From Thermoplasmata archaeon (GTDB taxonomy: Archaea > Thermoplasmatota > Thermoplasmata > Thermoplasmatales > Thermoplasmataceae): a stretch of DNA of 64,000 nucleotides. This document shows positions 8,725-17,402 of the stretch, one piece after another (the first letter of the stretch is position 1; each line of letters begins with the position of its first letter). A program made the position numbers and the translations under genes. The stretch is from the NCBI GenBank assembly GCA_021806235.1, contig JAJZXU010000024.1, positions 1 through 64,000 of the forward strand, read 5' to 3'. Under the pieces are notes generated by a model. The model had not been told where the DNA came from and searched no databases. It saw only the letters and a program-made list of their open reading frames with translations.

Positions 8725-10438
8725 TTAATTCCTTAAATAAAAAAATGGAAATAAGTATTGATAAAAATAGAACAAAGGCTATGGAATATTTTGCTTTTTT
8801 TATGGATAACAGCACTGTGGATATCAGGTCATGGAATGAATTATCCTCCCCCATTGTTACATTTACGTACTGTGTATCCATTCCAACCTTTACCATGCTT
8901 ACATTGTTTATAGCCGACATAACCGCTTCCCTTATTAAATTTGAAACCTCATTTACATCACAGTTTTTACCCAGAGGATTGATATCTAAATTACTTGCAT
9001 TCACAGCATGATTATCCGTTGTGTATATATCCAGGCTTGCAACCCGATTTTTTAATTTATATCTGGAATCCTTAATTATTTCCTCAGTTATATTATTGGA
9101 ATCCGTTAAAACTATTGCATTATATTTATCATCTATTTTCATTACTATGGACTGTATTCCCATTGACGCCAATCCATTCATGTTCGCAACCTTTTTTGAA
9201 TATCCTATCATTGCGGGATACTTTGATCTTGTTTCATTAAATTTTTTTATCAGAGGATTTATAAAAATAGAGCAGTCATTCAATTCATCCGCATTTTTTG
9301 TGAATTTATTCTGTGCATCTATCAGGGCAAAATCCTCGGCACCTGAATTTTTTAAACCCTTTATTAATTTTAAACCTGCCTTTAATGAAATATCATCAAA
9401 TCTCTTATTACCGGGTATTATAGCAGAAAATCCGAAATTACCAAATTTCTGTAATGTTACATCATAACCATTCACATTAAATTTTACAAAATCCGAAATA
9501 TATCCATTATATTTCATATTACCAATTGAATTTTTAACTGCAATGGCTATATTCTTAATATCATCTTTACCGCTGCAATTATTGCTATTAGTTGTTGCAG
9601 TATGGAATACCATTATATTATCATCATCCAATTCATTTTTCAGTTTAACCGGTAAATCGCTTGTACACAGATCTCCAAATGGTCCGGGATGCACATAGGG
9701 GAATATTAGCGTTACCTTACTTTTATCATTATCCATTATATTTATGGTTTTTACAGGTACCCTTGTTTTTTTATTATAAACCTTTTTGAAAAATTTTTCC
9801 CCAACATCACCACCGTTTGTTTTGTTTAAGAAGAAATTAATTAATTCAGATGGTTTTGAATGATATTTTTTTGAGAAGCTTACTGTTGTAATCTTTATAA
9901 ATAAATATGAAAATAAAACATAGATCAATGTTGATATAATTAATGGAATAATAATATATAATATATTTTTTAACAGGAAGCTATAAAATAAAACTGATAT
10001 TATTATAAATGAATATGTATAATCCATCGATATAAAAAAAGCTTCAAAAGTATAGTCTGGATAGTACACATAAAGTATTAAAAATCTTAAAAATGATGGG
10101 AATCCTATTGATAGTGCAAGTATATAATATACATCAGTACTTATAAAAACATTGATCGAATAGGCAATCCAGAAAAATAAATTTGATAGAACAAATGATG
10201 CAAAGCCCATGTATATTATCCTATTATGGTTAAAACTTTTGTTGGTGGACTTTATAGCAGTAAAATCTATCAATGTCAGTATTAAATATGAAAAAATGAT
10301 AATTGATATTATTGTAATGTTTTTTATTATAAGATAATCTATAAGAAGTATAATTATTGCCGGTAAGATAAAGTAATACCATTTTGGTGATTTCTTTGCG
10401 TATCTGGCAAGACCTGCCAGTGTATTATTTTTTTTCAC
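8711..10438 (-). CDS. DUF2070 family membrane protein
   Basis: Archaeal DUF2070 family, function unknown. The first ~185 residues hold six or more hydrophobic segments, followed by a large soluble domain with the family hallmark HPGPFG at 250-255 and nearby SDLP, and a last transmembrane segment ends the chain (about 550-575). The soluble part is probably an alpha/beta enzyme-like domain at the membrane surface. Length (575 aa) is typical. It stands between convergent aroC and the NAD-kinase-like gene upstream on the same strand (about 50 bp). Confidence 0.85.
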   Translation of the reverse strand: MKKNNTLAGLARYAKKSPKWYYFILPAIIILLIDYLIIKNITIISIIIFSYLILTLIDFTAIKSTNKSFNHNRIIYMGFASFVLSNLFFWIAYSINVFISTDVYYILALSIGFPSFLRFLILYVYYPDYTFEAFFISMDYTYSFIIISVLFYSFLLKNILYIIIPLIISTLIYVLFSYLFIKITTVSFSKKYHSKPSELINFFLNKTNGGDVGEKFFKKVYNKKTRVPVKTINIMDNDKSKVTLIFPYVHPGPFGDLCTSDLPVKLKNELDDDNIMVFHTATTNSNNCSGKDDIKNIAIAVKNSIGNMKYNGYISDFVKFNVNGYDVTLQKFGNFGFSAIIPGNKRFDDISLKAGLKLIKGLKNSGAEDFALIDAQNKFTKNADELNDCSIFINPLIKKFNETRSKYPAMIGYSKKVANMNGLASMGIQSIVMKIDDKYNAIVLTDSNNITEEIIKDSRYKLKNRVASLDIYTTDNHAVNASNLDINPLGKNCDVNEVSNLIREAVMSAINNVSMVKVGMDTQYVNVTMGEDNSFHDLISTVLLSIKKAKYSIAFVLFLSILISIFLFKELIIFL

Positions 10439-10486
10439 CGGTCTATATTAATATATTAAATATAAATATATTTTAAATAGGAATGA

Positions 10487-11542
10487 TTAATATATTACTT
10501 TCATTATTTTATATATATTATAACCTATCAGTACCCTTATATATTCAGGTATTTTTAAATTATCATGTTTTATATCAACATATAAATTTTTTAGTTCCAT
10601 TAATTTTTCATGTGTTGCTATTAATATTATATTCTCAAAGCCTATATTCTCTATTATTCTGGATGACAGCTGTTTATTCCCCCTTCCAAGAATAAAGCCC
10701 TGTCCACCTATAATTGTTATTATCAATTTCACCTTTTTATTTATTATATTATTATATATGTCGTTCTCATTCATATCGGATAATAGTAATTTTTTATCCT
10801 TTATTAAATCGAAACCCAGTATATTTGTTTTAAATCCAAGGTTTTCCTCTATGTTTTTACATGTCGTTCCGGGGCCAATTAAATAATATGTTTCCCTGTC
10901 CATATTATCTATTATGTACTCAGAAATATCATATACTGAGTGGTTACCGTATTCTGCCTTTGAAACATTTACAATATCACCGGATACTGGAATCCTCATT
11001 TTCCCATAAAATTTTACATCTAATATTCCAGATCTGAACTTACTTTCATCTATATCATATACATCATTATACTGTGTTTCCATGTGATTATTTATTAATC
11101 TGTTAAATAAATATATTGCATGATCAGCATTTATTGGAAAAATAGAGCTATACATCTTTACGCCGGCAGGTATTGCTAATGTAATAAAATCCTTTTTTGA
11201 TGATATAATGTCCCTTGCAGTTCCATCCCCTCCGACAAAACATAATAAATCTATATTGTTTAATGAATTCAGAAAGTTTACTGTATCATATTTTGTACTT
11301 GGAAAGTTTGATTTATATGATATATCATATTCTATTTTTAATTTATCCATTAAATACGAGCCCATATAACCCTCCGGAACTATAAATCTAATATTATTTC
11401 TGCTTATATTTTCCAGAAAGTATTCTGCTATTTTTAGCGATACAGAATTATTAATGTTATCCAGCTTTAAATTATCCGATCCCTTGTTGTTGCTCTCACC
11501 ACCATATCCAGCTAAGGGGTTAACAAAAAATGCTACATTCAC
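10487..11542 (-). CDS. ATP-NAD kinase-like protein (COG3199/AcoX type)
   Basis: The kinase motif GGDGTA lies at 104-109, preceded by a FVNPLAG N-terminal strand, as in the AcoX/COG3199 branch of the NAD/diacylglycerol kinase superfamily. The 351-aa length suits that branch better than canonical NadK (about 270-300 aa). The substrate is not determined. The start ATG overlaps the stop of the upstream metallohydrolase gene by 4 bp, so the two are translationally coupled. Confidence 0.8.
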   Translation of the reverse strand: MNVAFFVNPLAGYGGESNNKGSDNLKLDNINNSVSLKIAEYFLENISRNNIRFIVPEGYMGSYLMDKLKIEYDISYKSNFPSTKYDTVNFLNSLNNIDLLCFVGGDGTARDIISSKKDFITLAIPAGVKMYSSIFPINADHAIYLFNRLINNHMETQYNDVYDIDESKFRSGILDVKFYGKMRIPVSGDIVNVSKAEYGNHSVYDISEYIIDNMDRETYYLIGPGTTCKNIEENLGFKTNILGFDLIKDKKLLLSDMNENDIYNNIINKKVKLIITIIGGQGFILGRGNKQLSSRIIENIGFENIILIATHEKLMELKNLYVDIKHDNLKIPEYIRVLIGYNIYKIMKVIY

Positions 11543-12246
11543 GGTATCACATATTTTTTATTTTCTTCCGGGAGCATTATATCGCTGTCATCTATTTCAG
11601 CAATCTCATGCAATGATAATTCTGACATATGGGTTGGAATAAATATTTTTGATCTGCTTGATTTAAATGATTTATATGCATCATTTACAGTAGAATGCCC
11701 GTATTTTACTGCAATATCTTCCATAGTGCTTGGATACGTGGCTTCATGTATAAAAATATCTGAATTATAACCGTTTTTTATAACCTCATCCGAATATGAG
11801 GTATCACCCGTGTAAAATAATGTTTTATTGCCTATCTTTAATCTATAGGTATAATCCTTAACTGAATGTTTTCCATTGCCTATTGTTATGTTTTCAAAAT
11901 TTTTATTGAACTCAATATTCTTTTTAAAATAATCCGGTGTATAATATTCATTTAAAATGTTACATGTCCTTTTTTCTATGTCATCTGGACCTATTATCAT
12001 AATTTTTTTATCTGTTGATTCAAATGCCCTCTGCCATATAAATTCTGGTAAGCCACCATAATGGTCAAGGTGCATATGGCTTATTAATACTGTATCAATA
12101 TCTGAAAATTTTATGCCATTATTAATGAATGACTCTGCCGTATGCGGTCCGCAATCTATCAGGATATTATTATTTATTATATATGAGGTATTCCTTCTAT
12201 TTTTTGATAATTTAGAATTCCATGTACCGATAACCCTTATTTCCAT
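11539..12246 (-). CDS. Metallo-beta-lactamase-fold hydrolase, RNase Z-like
   Basis: The zinc motif HMHLDH is at residues 57-62, followed by TGDTSYSD, HEATYPS, and the GHST and PTHMSE segments that complete the di-zinc site of the RNase Z/ElaC-like branch. At 235 aa it is shorter than tRNase Z (about 300 aa), and I see no exosite arm, so it may be a phosphodiesterase rather than the tRNA 3' processing enzyme. It lies in a run HAD-MBL-kinase, with a 22-bp gap to the HAD gene and ATGA overlap with the kinase. Confidence 0.82.
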   Translation of the reverse strand: MEIRVIGTWNSKLSKNRRNTSYIINNNILIDCGPHTAESFINNGIKFSDIDTVLISHMHLDHYGGLPEFIWQRAFESTDKKIMIIGPDDIEKRTCNILNEYYTPDYFKKNIEFNKNFENITIGNGKHSVKDYTYRLKIGNKTLFYTGDTSYSDEVIKNGYNSDIFIHEATYPSTMEDIAVKYGHSTVNDAYKSFKSSRSKIFIPTHMSELSLHEIAEIDDSDIMLPEENKKYVIP

Positions 12247-12268
12247 ATTTCTTTATTTTCATTTAATA

Positions 12269-12955
12269 TTAAACCTTTATAGTTTCCAGTGTTAATGTTT
12301 TTATTACATCATATAAATTATTTGATTTAACCACAAAATCTGAATGTTTTAGCATTTCATCACCTGAGGGGTTAAACGCAATAAAATATTTTGAGGCTTT
12401 TTTCATCGATAGATCATAAAATGAATCGCCTACTGATACTGTATTTTCAACTTTAACATTAAATTTTTTCTGTATAAACCTGATATTTTCGTCCTTGTAC
12501 GAGGGATCAACATTTTTTATAAAGACCTTTTTGTTTACATCAATTTTATTGCCGATAAAATAATCCATATTAAACAGATCAGATAAATATTCAGCGAAGC
12601 AATGTGAGCCTGCTGAAACTATTGCAGTTTTTATATTCCTATCTTTTAAATAATCTATTGTATTATTAACATTTTCAGACAGATCCCTAATATTCATATA
12701 TTTTTTTATATTGCATTCATTTAGATAATCATAATAATTTTCCGGTATGTTATTTTCATATATGTAATTAAATGTATACTCCATTCTATTATAATCATCA
12801 TAATAATAATTATTTTTTATTGCCTTATTTATTATAACATCCCATGAATTCCTGTTCCTTAATAATACACCATCCATGTCGAATACTACCAGTTTTATAC
12901 CCTTTAAGTAATTTTTTGCATTACTATTATTTCCATACTTTTTTATTTCCATCAT
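12269..12955 (-). CDS. HAD-superfamily phosphatase (phosphoserine phosphatase-like)
   Basis: HAD motif I DMDGV lies at residues 26-30, motif II is VSAGSH with the invariant Ser in a VSAGS context, and motif IV is VGDSFYDL. The helical insertion after motif I is that of the SerB-like subclass IB. The substrate is a phosphate ester, otherwise unknown. It is the first gene of the leftward run that continues into the MBL and kinase genes. Confidence 0.82.
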   Translation of the reverse strand: MMEIKKYGNNSNAKNYLKGIKLVVFDMDGVLLRNRNSWDVIINKAIKNNYYYDDYNRMEYTFNYIYENNIPENYYDYLNECNIKKYMNIRDLSENVNNTIDYLKDRNIKTAIVSAGSHCFAEYLSDLFNMDYFIGNKIDVNKKVFIKNVDPSYKDENIRFIQKKFNVKVENTVSVGDSFYDLSMKKASKYFIAFNPSGDEMLKHSDFVVKSNNLYDVIKTLTLETIKV

Positions 12956-13125
12956 TATTACTTATATACTATCTATATATTAAAGATTTTCTATATATTT
13001 TTTAATAAACTATATAGCAATCAGGTTATATGTAAAAAAATTTATAATAAATAGCAATGCGATACTAATGATACACTATTTCAAACCCGCTTTAAAGATC
13101 AAAAATTTTCTTCATATAACGGGGG

Positions 13126-13848
13126 GTGGTATATATAAGCGTTGAATATATTTTAACCACTGTAATTATTCTTGCTCTATTATTTATGCTATCATTAAAA
13201 TTTAATATATTTGATTTAAAAGGTAGTATAGCCGCACTTTTAATAGGCATAATAGTTGTGATTTTTGGTTCATTGTTATGGTTAATTTTAATGCTAATAT
13301 TTGCTATAACAGCATACATTGCCACAAAATATAGGATAAATGAAAAAATAAAAAATCATCTACAGGAGGGAAAAAATGGTGAAAGACATGTGTCAAATGT
13401 TATATATGCAGCCCTAATAGGAATATTCATAGCTTTTGCCAACATAACGAAATTCCATAACTTACCATTTTTTGAAATATTTGCAACATCATTTGCATCT
13501 GTAAATGCAGATACATTTGCATCAGAAATAGGGGTTTTTGATAAAAATGTTTATCTGATAACAAACTTTAAGAAAATAACACCCGGGATTAATGGTGGCA
13601 TATCCTTACTGGGAGAAATATCCGCAGCAATGGGTGCATTGATAATAGGTTTATCATATTCGATACTGGAATTCCATACTATTGTATTTTCACCGGTATT
13701 TGTTATAACACTTTTAGGTTTTGCTGGATGCCAGGTCGATAGTATTCTGGGAGCAGTGTTTGAAAACAGGAATAAACTATCCAAGGGTCAGGTAAATACA
13801 TTTTCAACGCTCTTTGCTGTGTTTTTAAGTATATTAATATACATATAA
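13126..13848 (+). CDS. DUF92 integral membrane protein
   Basis: DUF92 family (TIGR00297). The diagnostic cytoplasmic motifs are present: NADTFASE near residue 125, PGINGGISLLGE near 150, and the GCQVDSILGA block near 203. Plant VTE6, the phytyl-phosphate kinase, belongs to this family, so a prenyl-phosphate kinase role in isoprenoid salvage is a reasonable inference. There are about six membrane segments. The start is unclear: GTG 13126 overlaps a GGGGGGTGGT tract that could be the ribosome site, and no ATG or TTG follows at the right distance in frame, so GTG 13126 or a non-AUG start just after the tract is used. Confidence 0.85.
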   Translation: MVYISVEYILTTVIILALLFMLSLKFNIFDLKGSIAALLIGIIVVIFGSLLWLILMLIFAITAYIATKYRINEKIKNHLQEGKNGERHVSNVIYAALIGIFIAFANITKFHNLPFFEIFATSFASVNADTFASEIGVFDKNVYLITNFKKITPGINGGISLLGEISAAMGALIIGLSYSILEFHTIVFSPVFVITLLGFAGCQVDSILGAVFENRNKLSKGQVNTFSTLFAVFLSILIYI

Positions 13849-13920
13849 ATCAGCTATCCCACAAAAGTCCTCATGCTTCAAAGGTAATGGTCATACACCC
13901 ATGGGAGATCTATTTATCAC

Positions 13921-14142
13921 AGTGAGCGAGAAAACCCACCCCATTTATGGGTGGGATGAAAGCGAACATATATAAATGAATAAGTACTTACATACTTGAG
14001 TACCCACGGGCAGTGGGGATTTGAAGCCTGATAAACCACCCAAAAATGGTGGCGGGAGATGGAGTAAGACCTCTGGAATACATGAAAGAGGCACTGTCGA
14101 TGAAACAGGAAGCCCACGGCTTTAGTCGTGGGAGGATGTCAC
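13921..14142 (+). mobile_element. IS200/IS605-type non-autonomous element, copy 1 (TnpB-tail MITE)
   Basis: A 222-bp block identical base for base to 44843-45064; both copies are also preceded by ATTTATCAC. The left end carries a perfect 7-bp hairpin (CCCACCC/GGGTGGG, 13935-13955) and the right end another (CCCACG/CGTGGG, 14113-14132), the subterminal palindromes expected of IS200/IS605 elements. The last ~110 bp on the plus strand translate as a TnpB C terminus (LSMKQEAHGFSRG). In full elements this segment also encodes the scaffold of the TnpB guide RNA. It probably moves with a TnpA supplied in trans. The 3-bp CAC at both ends makes the exact boundary ambiguous. The 66-aa reverse frame is not a gene. 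Confidence 0.85.
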
Positions 14143-14380
14143 AAACCCATTACAATTGAGTCTATGAAAAAGGTACGGAGTTTTAATTTCAGTGAGAATT
14201 TGGATGCATATATCCTGCCATTAAACTAATTCTATAACCATATAAATGCTTTCTACCGGTTTCATCCATATTTAGGGGATCAATTCCAGCCCACTGGGTT
14301 AAATTATATATTTATATGAAAATATTTTTTTTCGACAAAATTTAAAAAAAATTTATTAATAAATGTTGGATTACGGTACT
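14143..14380. other. Spacer with a possible decayed coding remnant
   Basis: No intact gene. On the minus strand, about 14189-14310 reads open for roughly 38 residues (TQWAGIDP, DETGRKHLYGYRISL) and ends at a stop at 14189-14191, without a start codon. It looks like the end of a broken protein, perhaps a transposase, that I cannot name. The rest is AT-rich promoter sequence for the DsrE gene. Confidence 0.3.
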
Positions 14381-14728
14381 ATGGCAAAAATGTTTGTTGT
14401 ATTAACTAAGGGAAAAGATGATATAAATATGTTAAACGTAGCTTCTAACTTTGCATATAATTCCGTAAAAAATGCTGGTGCAAAAGTTTCTTTTATGTTT
14501 CTCGGCCGCGGGGTTGAAAATTTACTGAAGGATTCTAACGGTGTAAAACCTGTAATAGATTCGGTAAACAAAATGAAAGATGTTGATATAGATGTAAGCT
14601 ACTGTAAGGTTTCCGTTGGTGGAATGGGTCTAAAAGAAGAACAGTTAATTGAGGGTCTGAGATCTGTAATGGGTGGAGTAGAAACAGCCAAAAAAATAGA
14701 TGAGGGCTATTCAGTAGTAACCTTCTAA
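14381..14728 (+). CDS. DsrE-family protein
   Basis: Small alpha/beta DsrE/F-like protein (about 115 aa): an N-terminal strand (FVVLTKGKDD), then a helix, FMFLGRGVENL, and a central VSVGGMGL segment. Relatives act as sulfur carriers or regulators. One Cys (in SYCKVS) lies near residue 72, the place where DsrE-type Cys residues often sit. The frame is open from ATG 14363, but ATG 14381 gives a normal N terminus (MAKMFVVL) with a TATA-like TTTATTAATAA about 25 nt upstream, so I prefer it. It stands alone, unlike the DsrE2 gene of the sulfur operon at 46 kb. Confidence 0.75.
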   Translation: MAKMFVVLTKGKDDINMLNVASNFAYNSVKNAGAKVSFMFLGRGVENLLKDSNGVKPVIDSVNKMKDVDIDVSYCKVSVGGMGLKEEQLIEGLRSVMGGVETAKKIDEGYSVVTF

Positions 14729-14731
14729 TTT

Positions 14732-16315
14732 TTATTTTCTTTTTGAATTTGTTATAAATCCCTTTAATCTTTCCTCCTCAACCATATTTACTTTTTTTCC
14801 GGCATTTTCTGTGATTTCAGGATGTATTTTCTCTAAACGCAACCCATATATTATGGAGAATGTAACGTAAATTGCTATTATTATTACTGCTTCAGTTATA
14901 GGGTAAACTGGGGGTACAACCGATCCATACAGTACAAATATAAAGATTACTGTTGCTACTGAGGGCAATACATAATGTTCTATGGGATGGGTTATTTTCC
15001 TATATCCTGTATGTTTTTCCTTCAATCTCCTGAACAGTGTCATAACACTTGTGTTCAATAATATATGTGTAACTATTAACCCTGCAAGTGCCATCGTTGT
15101 TAAAAACTCAAATGTATCGGTTAATGCCTTTATTATAATGGAACTATTAACGCTTTGAGTCAATAAATCATAGGGGGTTAATCCGAATCCATAGTATGAT
15201 ATGGCAAATGCTGAACCTATTGAAATGATGGATGCCATAACTGCTATAAAAGTCAGAGCCTTAACCGGTGTTACATATTTTTTATGTAGATATGCAAAAC
15301 CTACAGGCAAAACCTTATCCCTTGCCATTGAAAAGTATACCCTACCGGCATTGGATTGCATTGCAACAGAGTCAGAAAATGCTGAATTAAATGCAACCAG
15401 AGACAACATAACACCACCAACAGCTCCGGTATATGTTGTTGCAACTATAATTCCAGGTATGCCTGAGGATGAAAACGTATCCATTAACGGTATACCCCAT
15501 CCAACTATCTGTGCATATGCAACCTCTGTTAAGACAAGTCCGGTTATCAGCAATCCAAACATAAGTGATTTTGTTATTACCCGGCTGTTTGTTGCTTCCT
15601 CACCCAGAGGTGCAGAACCACCATAGCCTATAAATGAGGTTAATCCGAATATCATGCCGAGGCCGACACCTGTTACTGTTCCCCCCTCGGATGCAAATAA
15701 TGAGCTGTACTGTGGCCATACAAATGGGTCAAACACGTTTACTGTGTTATCCGGAGCTTTTAATATTATAATTGCGGACAGTACTGCGAGGAATGCAACC
15801 TCAAAAAATGCTGCAACTCTTATATATCTCATCTGTGGCTTTATACCTACCATTGCAACAACGATAGGACCAATTATAAATACAAGTATAAAGGGTATCC
15901 AGATCCATCCGGGCAATCCTATTGCAAGGAAATATTTTAGCACGCCAGGAAGAACAACTCCTGCAACAAATACAGGTATCGCTGCAGTGCTTACTATCTG
16001 ATACATAACATACATCAACCCTGATGATATTGCAGGAACAGGCCCAAAAGCATTGGCTATATATCCATAATATCCGCCAGCACTTGCATGCCTTCTGGAC
16101 AGGTGGTATAATGTATTCACCTCCAGGAACATTGTCAGTGTTGCTATTAAAAATGCCAGGGGAGTTAAAAAGAATGCAAATACAGCAGATGAAACAACAA
16201 AGGCTATTGCATCACATCCCGGTGCCATTGCGGATATCTCCTCTGCAATTGCACCCATTACGCCAACCTGGCCTTTTTTTAACCTTTTATTTGAGGGGTC
16301 TTTATCATCATACAT
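14732..16315 (-). CDS. APC-family amino acid permease
   Basis: A 527-aa integral membrane protein with about 12 hydrophobic segments. The N terminus has the APC-type first helix (ISAMAPGCDAIAF), a conserved GGYYGYI after helix 2, and FGLTSFIGYGGSAPLGEEA in the middle, which corresponds to the substrate-site helix 6 and following loop (FxGFExxxxLxEE pattern). It probably brings in amino acids by proton symport, fitting a heterotroph in acid. The substrate is unknown. It converges with the DsrE gene (3-bp gap). Confidence 0.85.
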   Translation of the reverse strand: MYDDKDPSNKRLKKGQVGVMGAIAEEISAMAPGCDAIAFVVSSAVFAFFLTPLAFLIATLTMFLEVNTLYHLSRRHASAGGYYGYIANAFGPVPAISSGLMYVMYQIVSTAAIPVFVAGVVLPGVLKYFLAIGLPGWIWIPFILVFIIGPIVVAMVGIKPQMRYIRVAAFFEVAFLAVLSAIIILKAPDNTVNVFDPFVWPQYSSLFASEGGTVTGVGLGMIFGLTSFIGYGGSAPLGEEATNSRVITKSLMFGLLITGLVLTEVAYAQIVGWGIPLMDTFSSSGIPGIIVATTYTGAVGGVMLSLVAFNSAFSDSVAMQSNAGRVYFSMARDKVLPVGFAYLHKKYVTPVKALTFIAVMASIISIGSAFAISYYGFGLTPYDLLTQSVNSSIIIKALTDTFEFLTTMALAGLIVTHILLNTSVMTLFRRLKEKHTGYRKITHPIEHYVLPSVATVIFIFVLYGSVVPPVYPITEAVIIIAIYVTFSIIYGLRLEKIHPEITENAGKKVNMVEEERLKGFITNSKRK

Positions 16316-16402
16316 AAGAATTTAGTATTATACTAATGTATATAAATATTTTTATCCAATGCTCCTGCTTAAGGCTAAATATATTTTATTCATTAATATG
16401 TA

Positions 16403-16738
16403 ATGTTTGATTTATGGAATAATTTATGTGCACTGGCACTGGTTTATGATAGATTTGACATACCAAAAAACATAGAAAATCCTGAAAATTCAAAACTGTT
16501 TAAAAGATCCGTAGGCTATATTAGAGGCCAGTTAAGAGATTATAGGTGCAGTATTTACCATTCAAATCTAGGTGTACACATTGTTGAATTTATCGATAGG
16601 TATGAAATTCACATTGACAGATATGACCCGAATAAAAAACCATTAGAACATCTGATCGTAGACAGCCCCGGAACACTATTAAAAATACCTCCTATTTTAA
16701 AATATGTAAATAAAAATTTAAAAAATAATCATAAATAA
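16403..16738 (+). CDS. Small conserved-looking protein of unknown function
   Basis: I do not recognise this 111-aa protein. It is soluble and basic, rich in Tyr, Arg and Asp (YIRGQLRDYRCSIYHSN; DRYEIHIDRYDPN), with no membrane segment. Its codon use matches neighbours, and a TATA-like stretch lies about 20 nt before the ATG. Its stop abuts the end of the convergent acetate-transporter frame at 16739. Confidence 0.6.
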   Translation: MFDLWNNLCALALVYDRFDIPKNIENPENSKLFKRSVGYIRGQLRDYRCSIYHSNLGVHIVEFIDRYEIHIDRYDPNKKPLEHLIVDSPGTLLKIPPILKYVNKNLKNNHK

Positions 16739-17402
16739 TTATTTAAACATTGCCGGCCCTAATGGCATGGAATCCTTTTTAATGGAATTGCTTATTATTG
16801 CAAAGCTTGTGTAAACCGCAAAGAACGCTGCCAGGAATCCGAAGACGCCACCTATTCTTGTCAGGCCTATTAATGAGTAGTATGCTCCAAATCCCAGTGT
16901 AAAGAATGCCAGCCACAGGAATAAAAATGTAAGGTTTTAATGCCATATTAAGCTTCATTGCATTTACCCACATGTACAGTGTAAATAATCCCCAGAGAAT
17001 TAATGCCACACCTAAAGCTGTAGCCGGTATGGTAATTATCTTCATTGATGCAAACAATACCAGGAACCCATAGAAAAACCAGAAGGAACCATAACTCGTA
17101 AACGCAGTAAAGCCAAAGGTGTTTCCGCGTCTCATCTCAAAACCACCCGTTAATAACTGTGCAAACCCTCCGTATGAAAATGCCAGTGGCATTACAACAA
17201 AAGCAGCCGTAGACGATAACAGTCCTACATTAACAAAACTCAATAAAAATGTTGTAAATCCGAAGGCGGCAAGCCCAAGTGGTGCCGGATCAGCAAGAAA
17301 TGATTTATTTAACTGGTTTATACTTGCCTGATCATCCACTTTCATCTTTGCCGATGTATTTTCCTTGCTTTTTGTTTCTTTTGTACCTTCCATATTAATC
17401 AC
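16739..17402 (-). pseudogene. Acetate/succinate transporter (GPR1/FUN34/YaaH), one-base frameshift
   Basis: The N-terminal signature (ADPAPLGLAAFGFTT) and five hydrophobic segments identify the GPR1/FUN34/YaaH family. Near 16932-16940 the reading frame shifts. With one A fewer in the run read on the minus strand as TTAAAACC, translation continues LTFLFLWLAFFTLGFGAYY and ends PLGPAMFK at 16739, the expected family ending. As it stands, the frame instead runs out of family and stops at 16779. It may be a recent inactivation, a slippage site, or a sequence error. It overlaps the acs stop by 8 bp and belongs to the acs operon. Confidence 0.85.

Noticed and set aside
13917-14117. 66-aa minus-strand frame, repeated at 44839-45039
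   Set aside because: Lies wholly inside the MITE; the plus strand shows the TnpB-tail reading and hairpins, so this is an antisense shadow.
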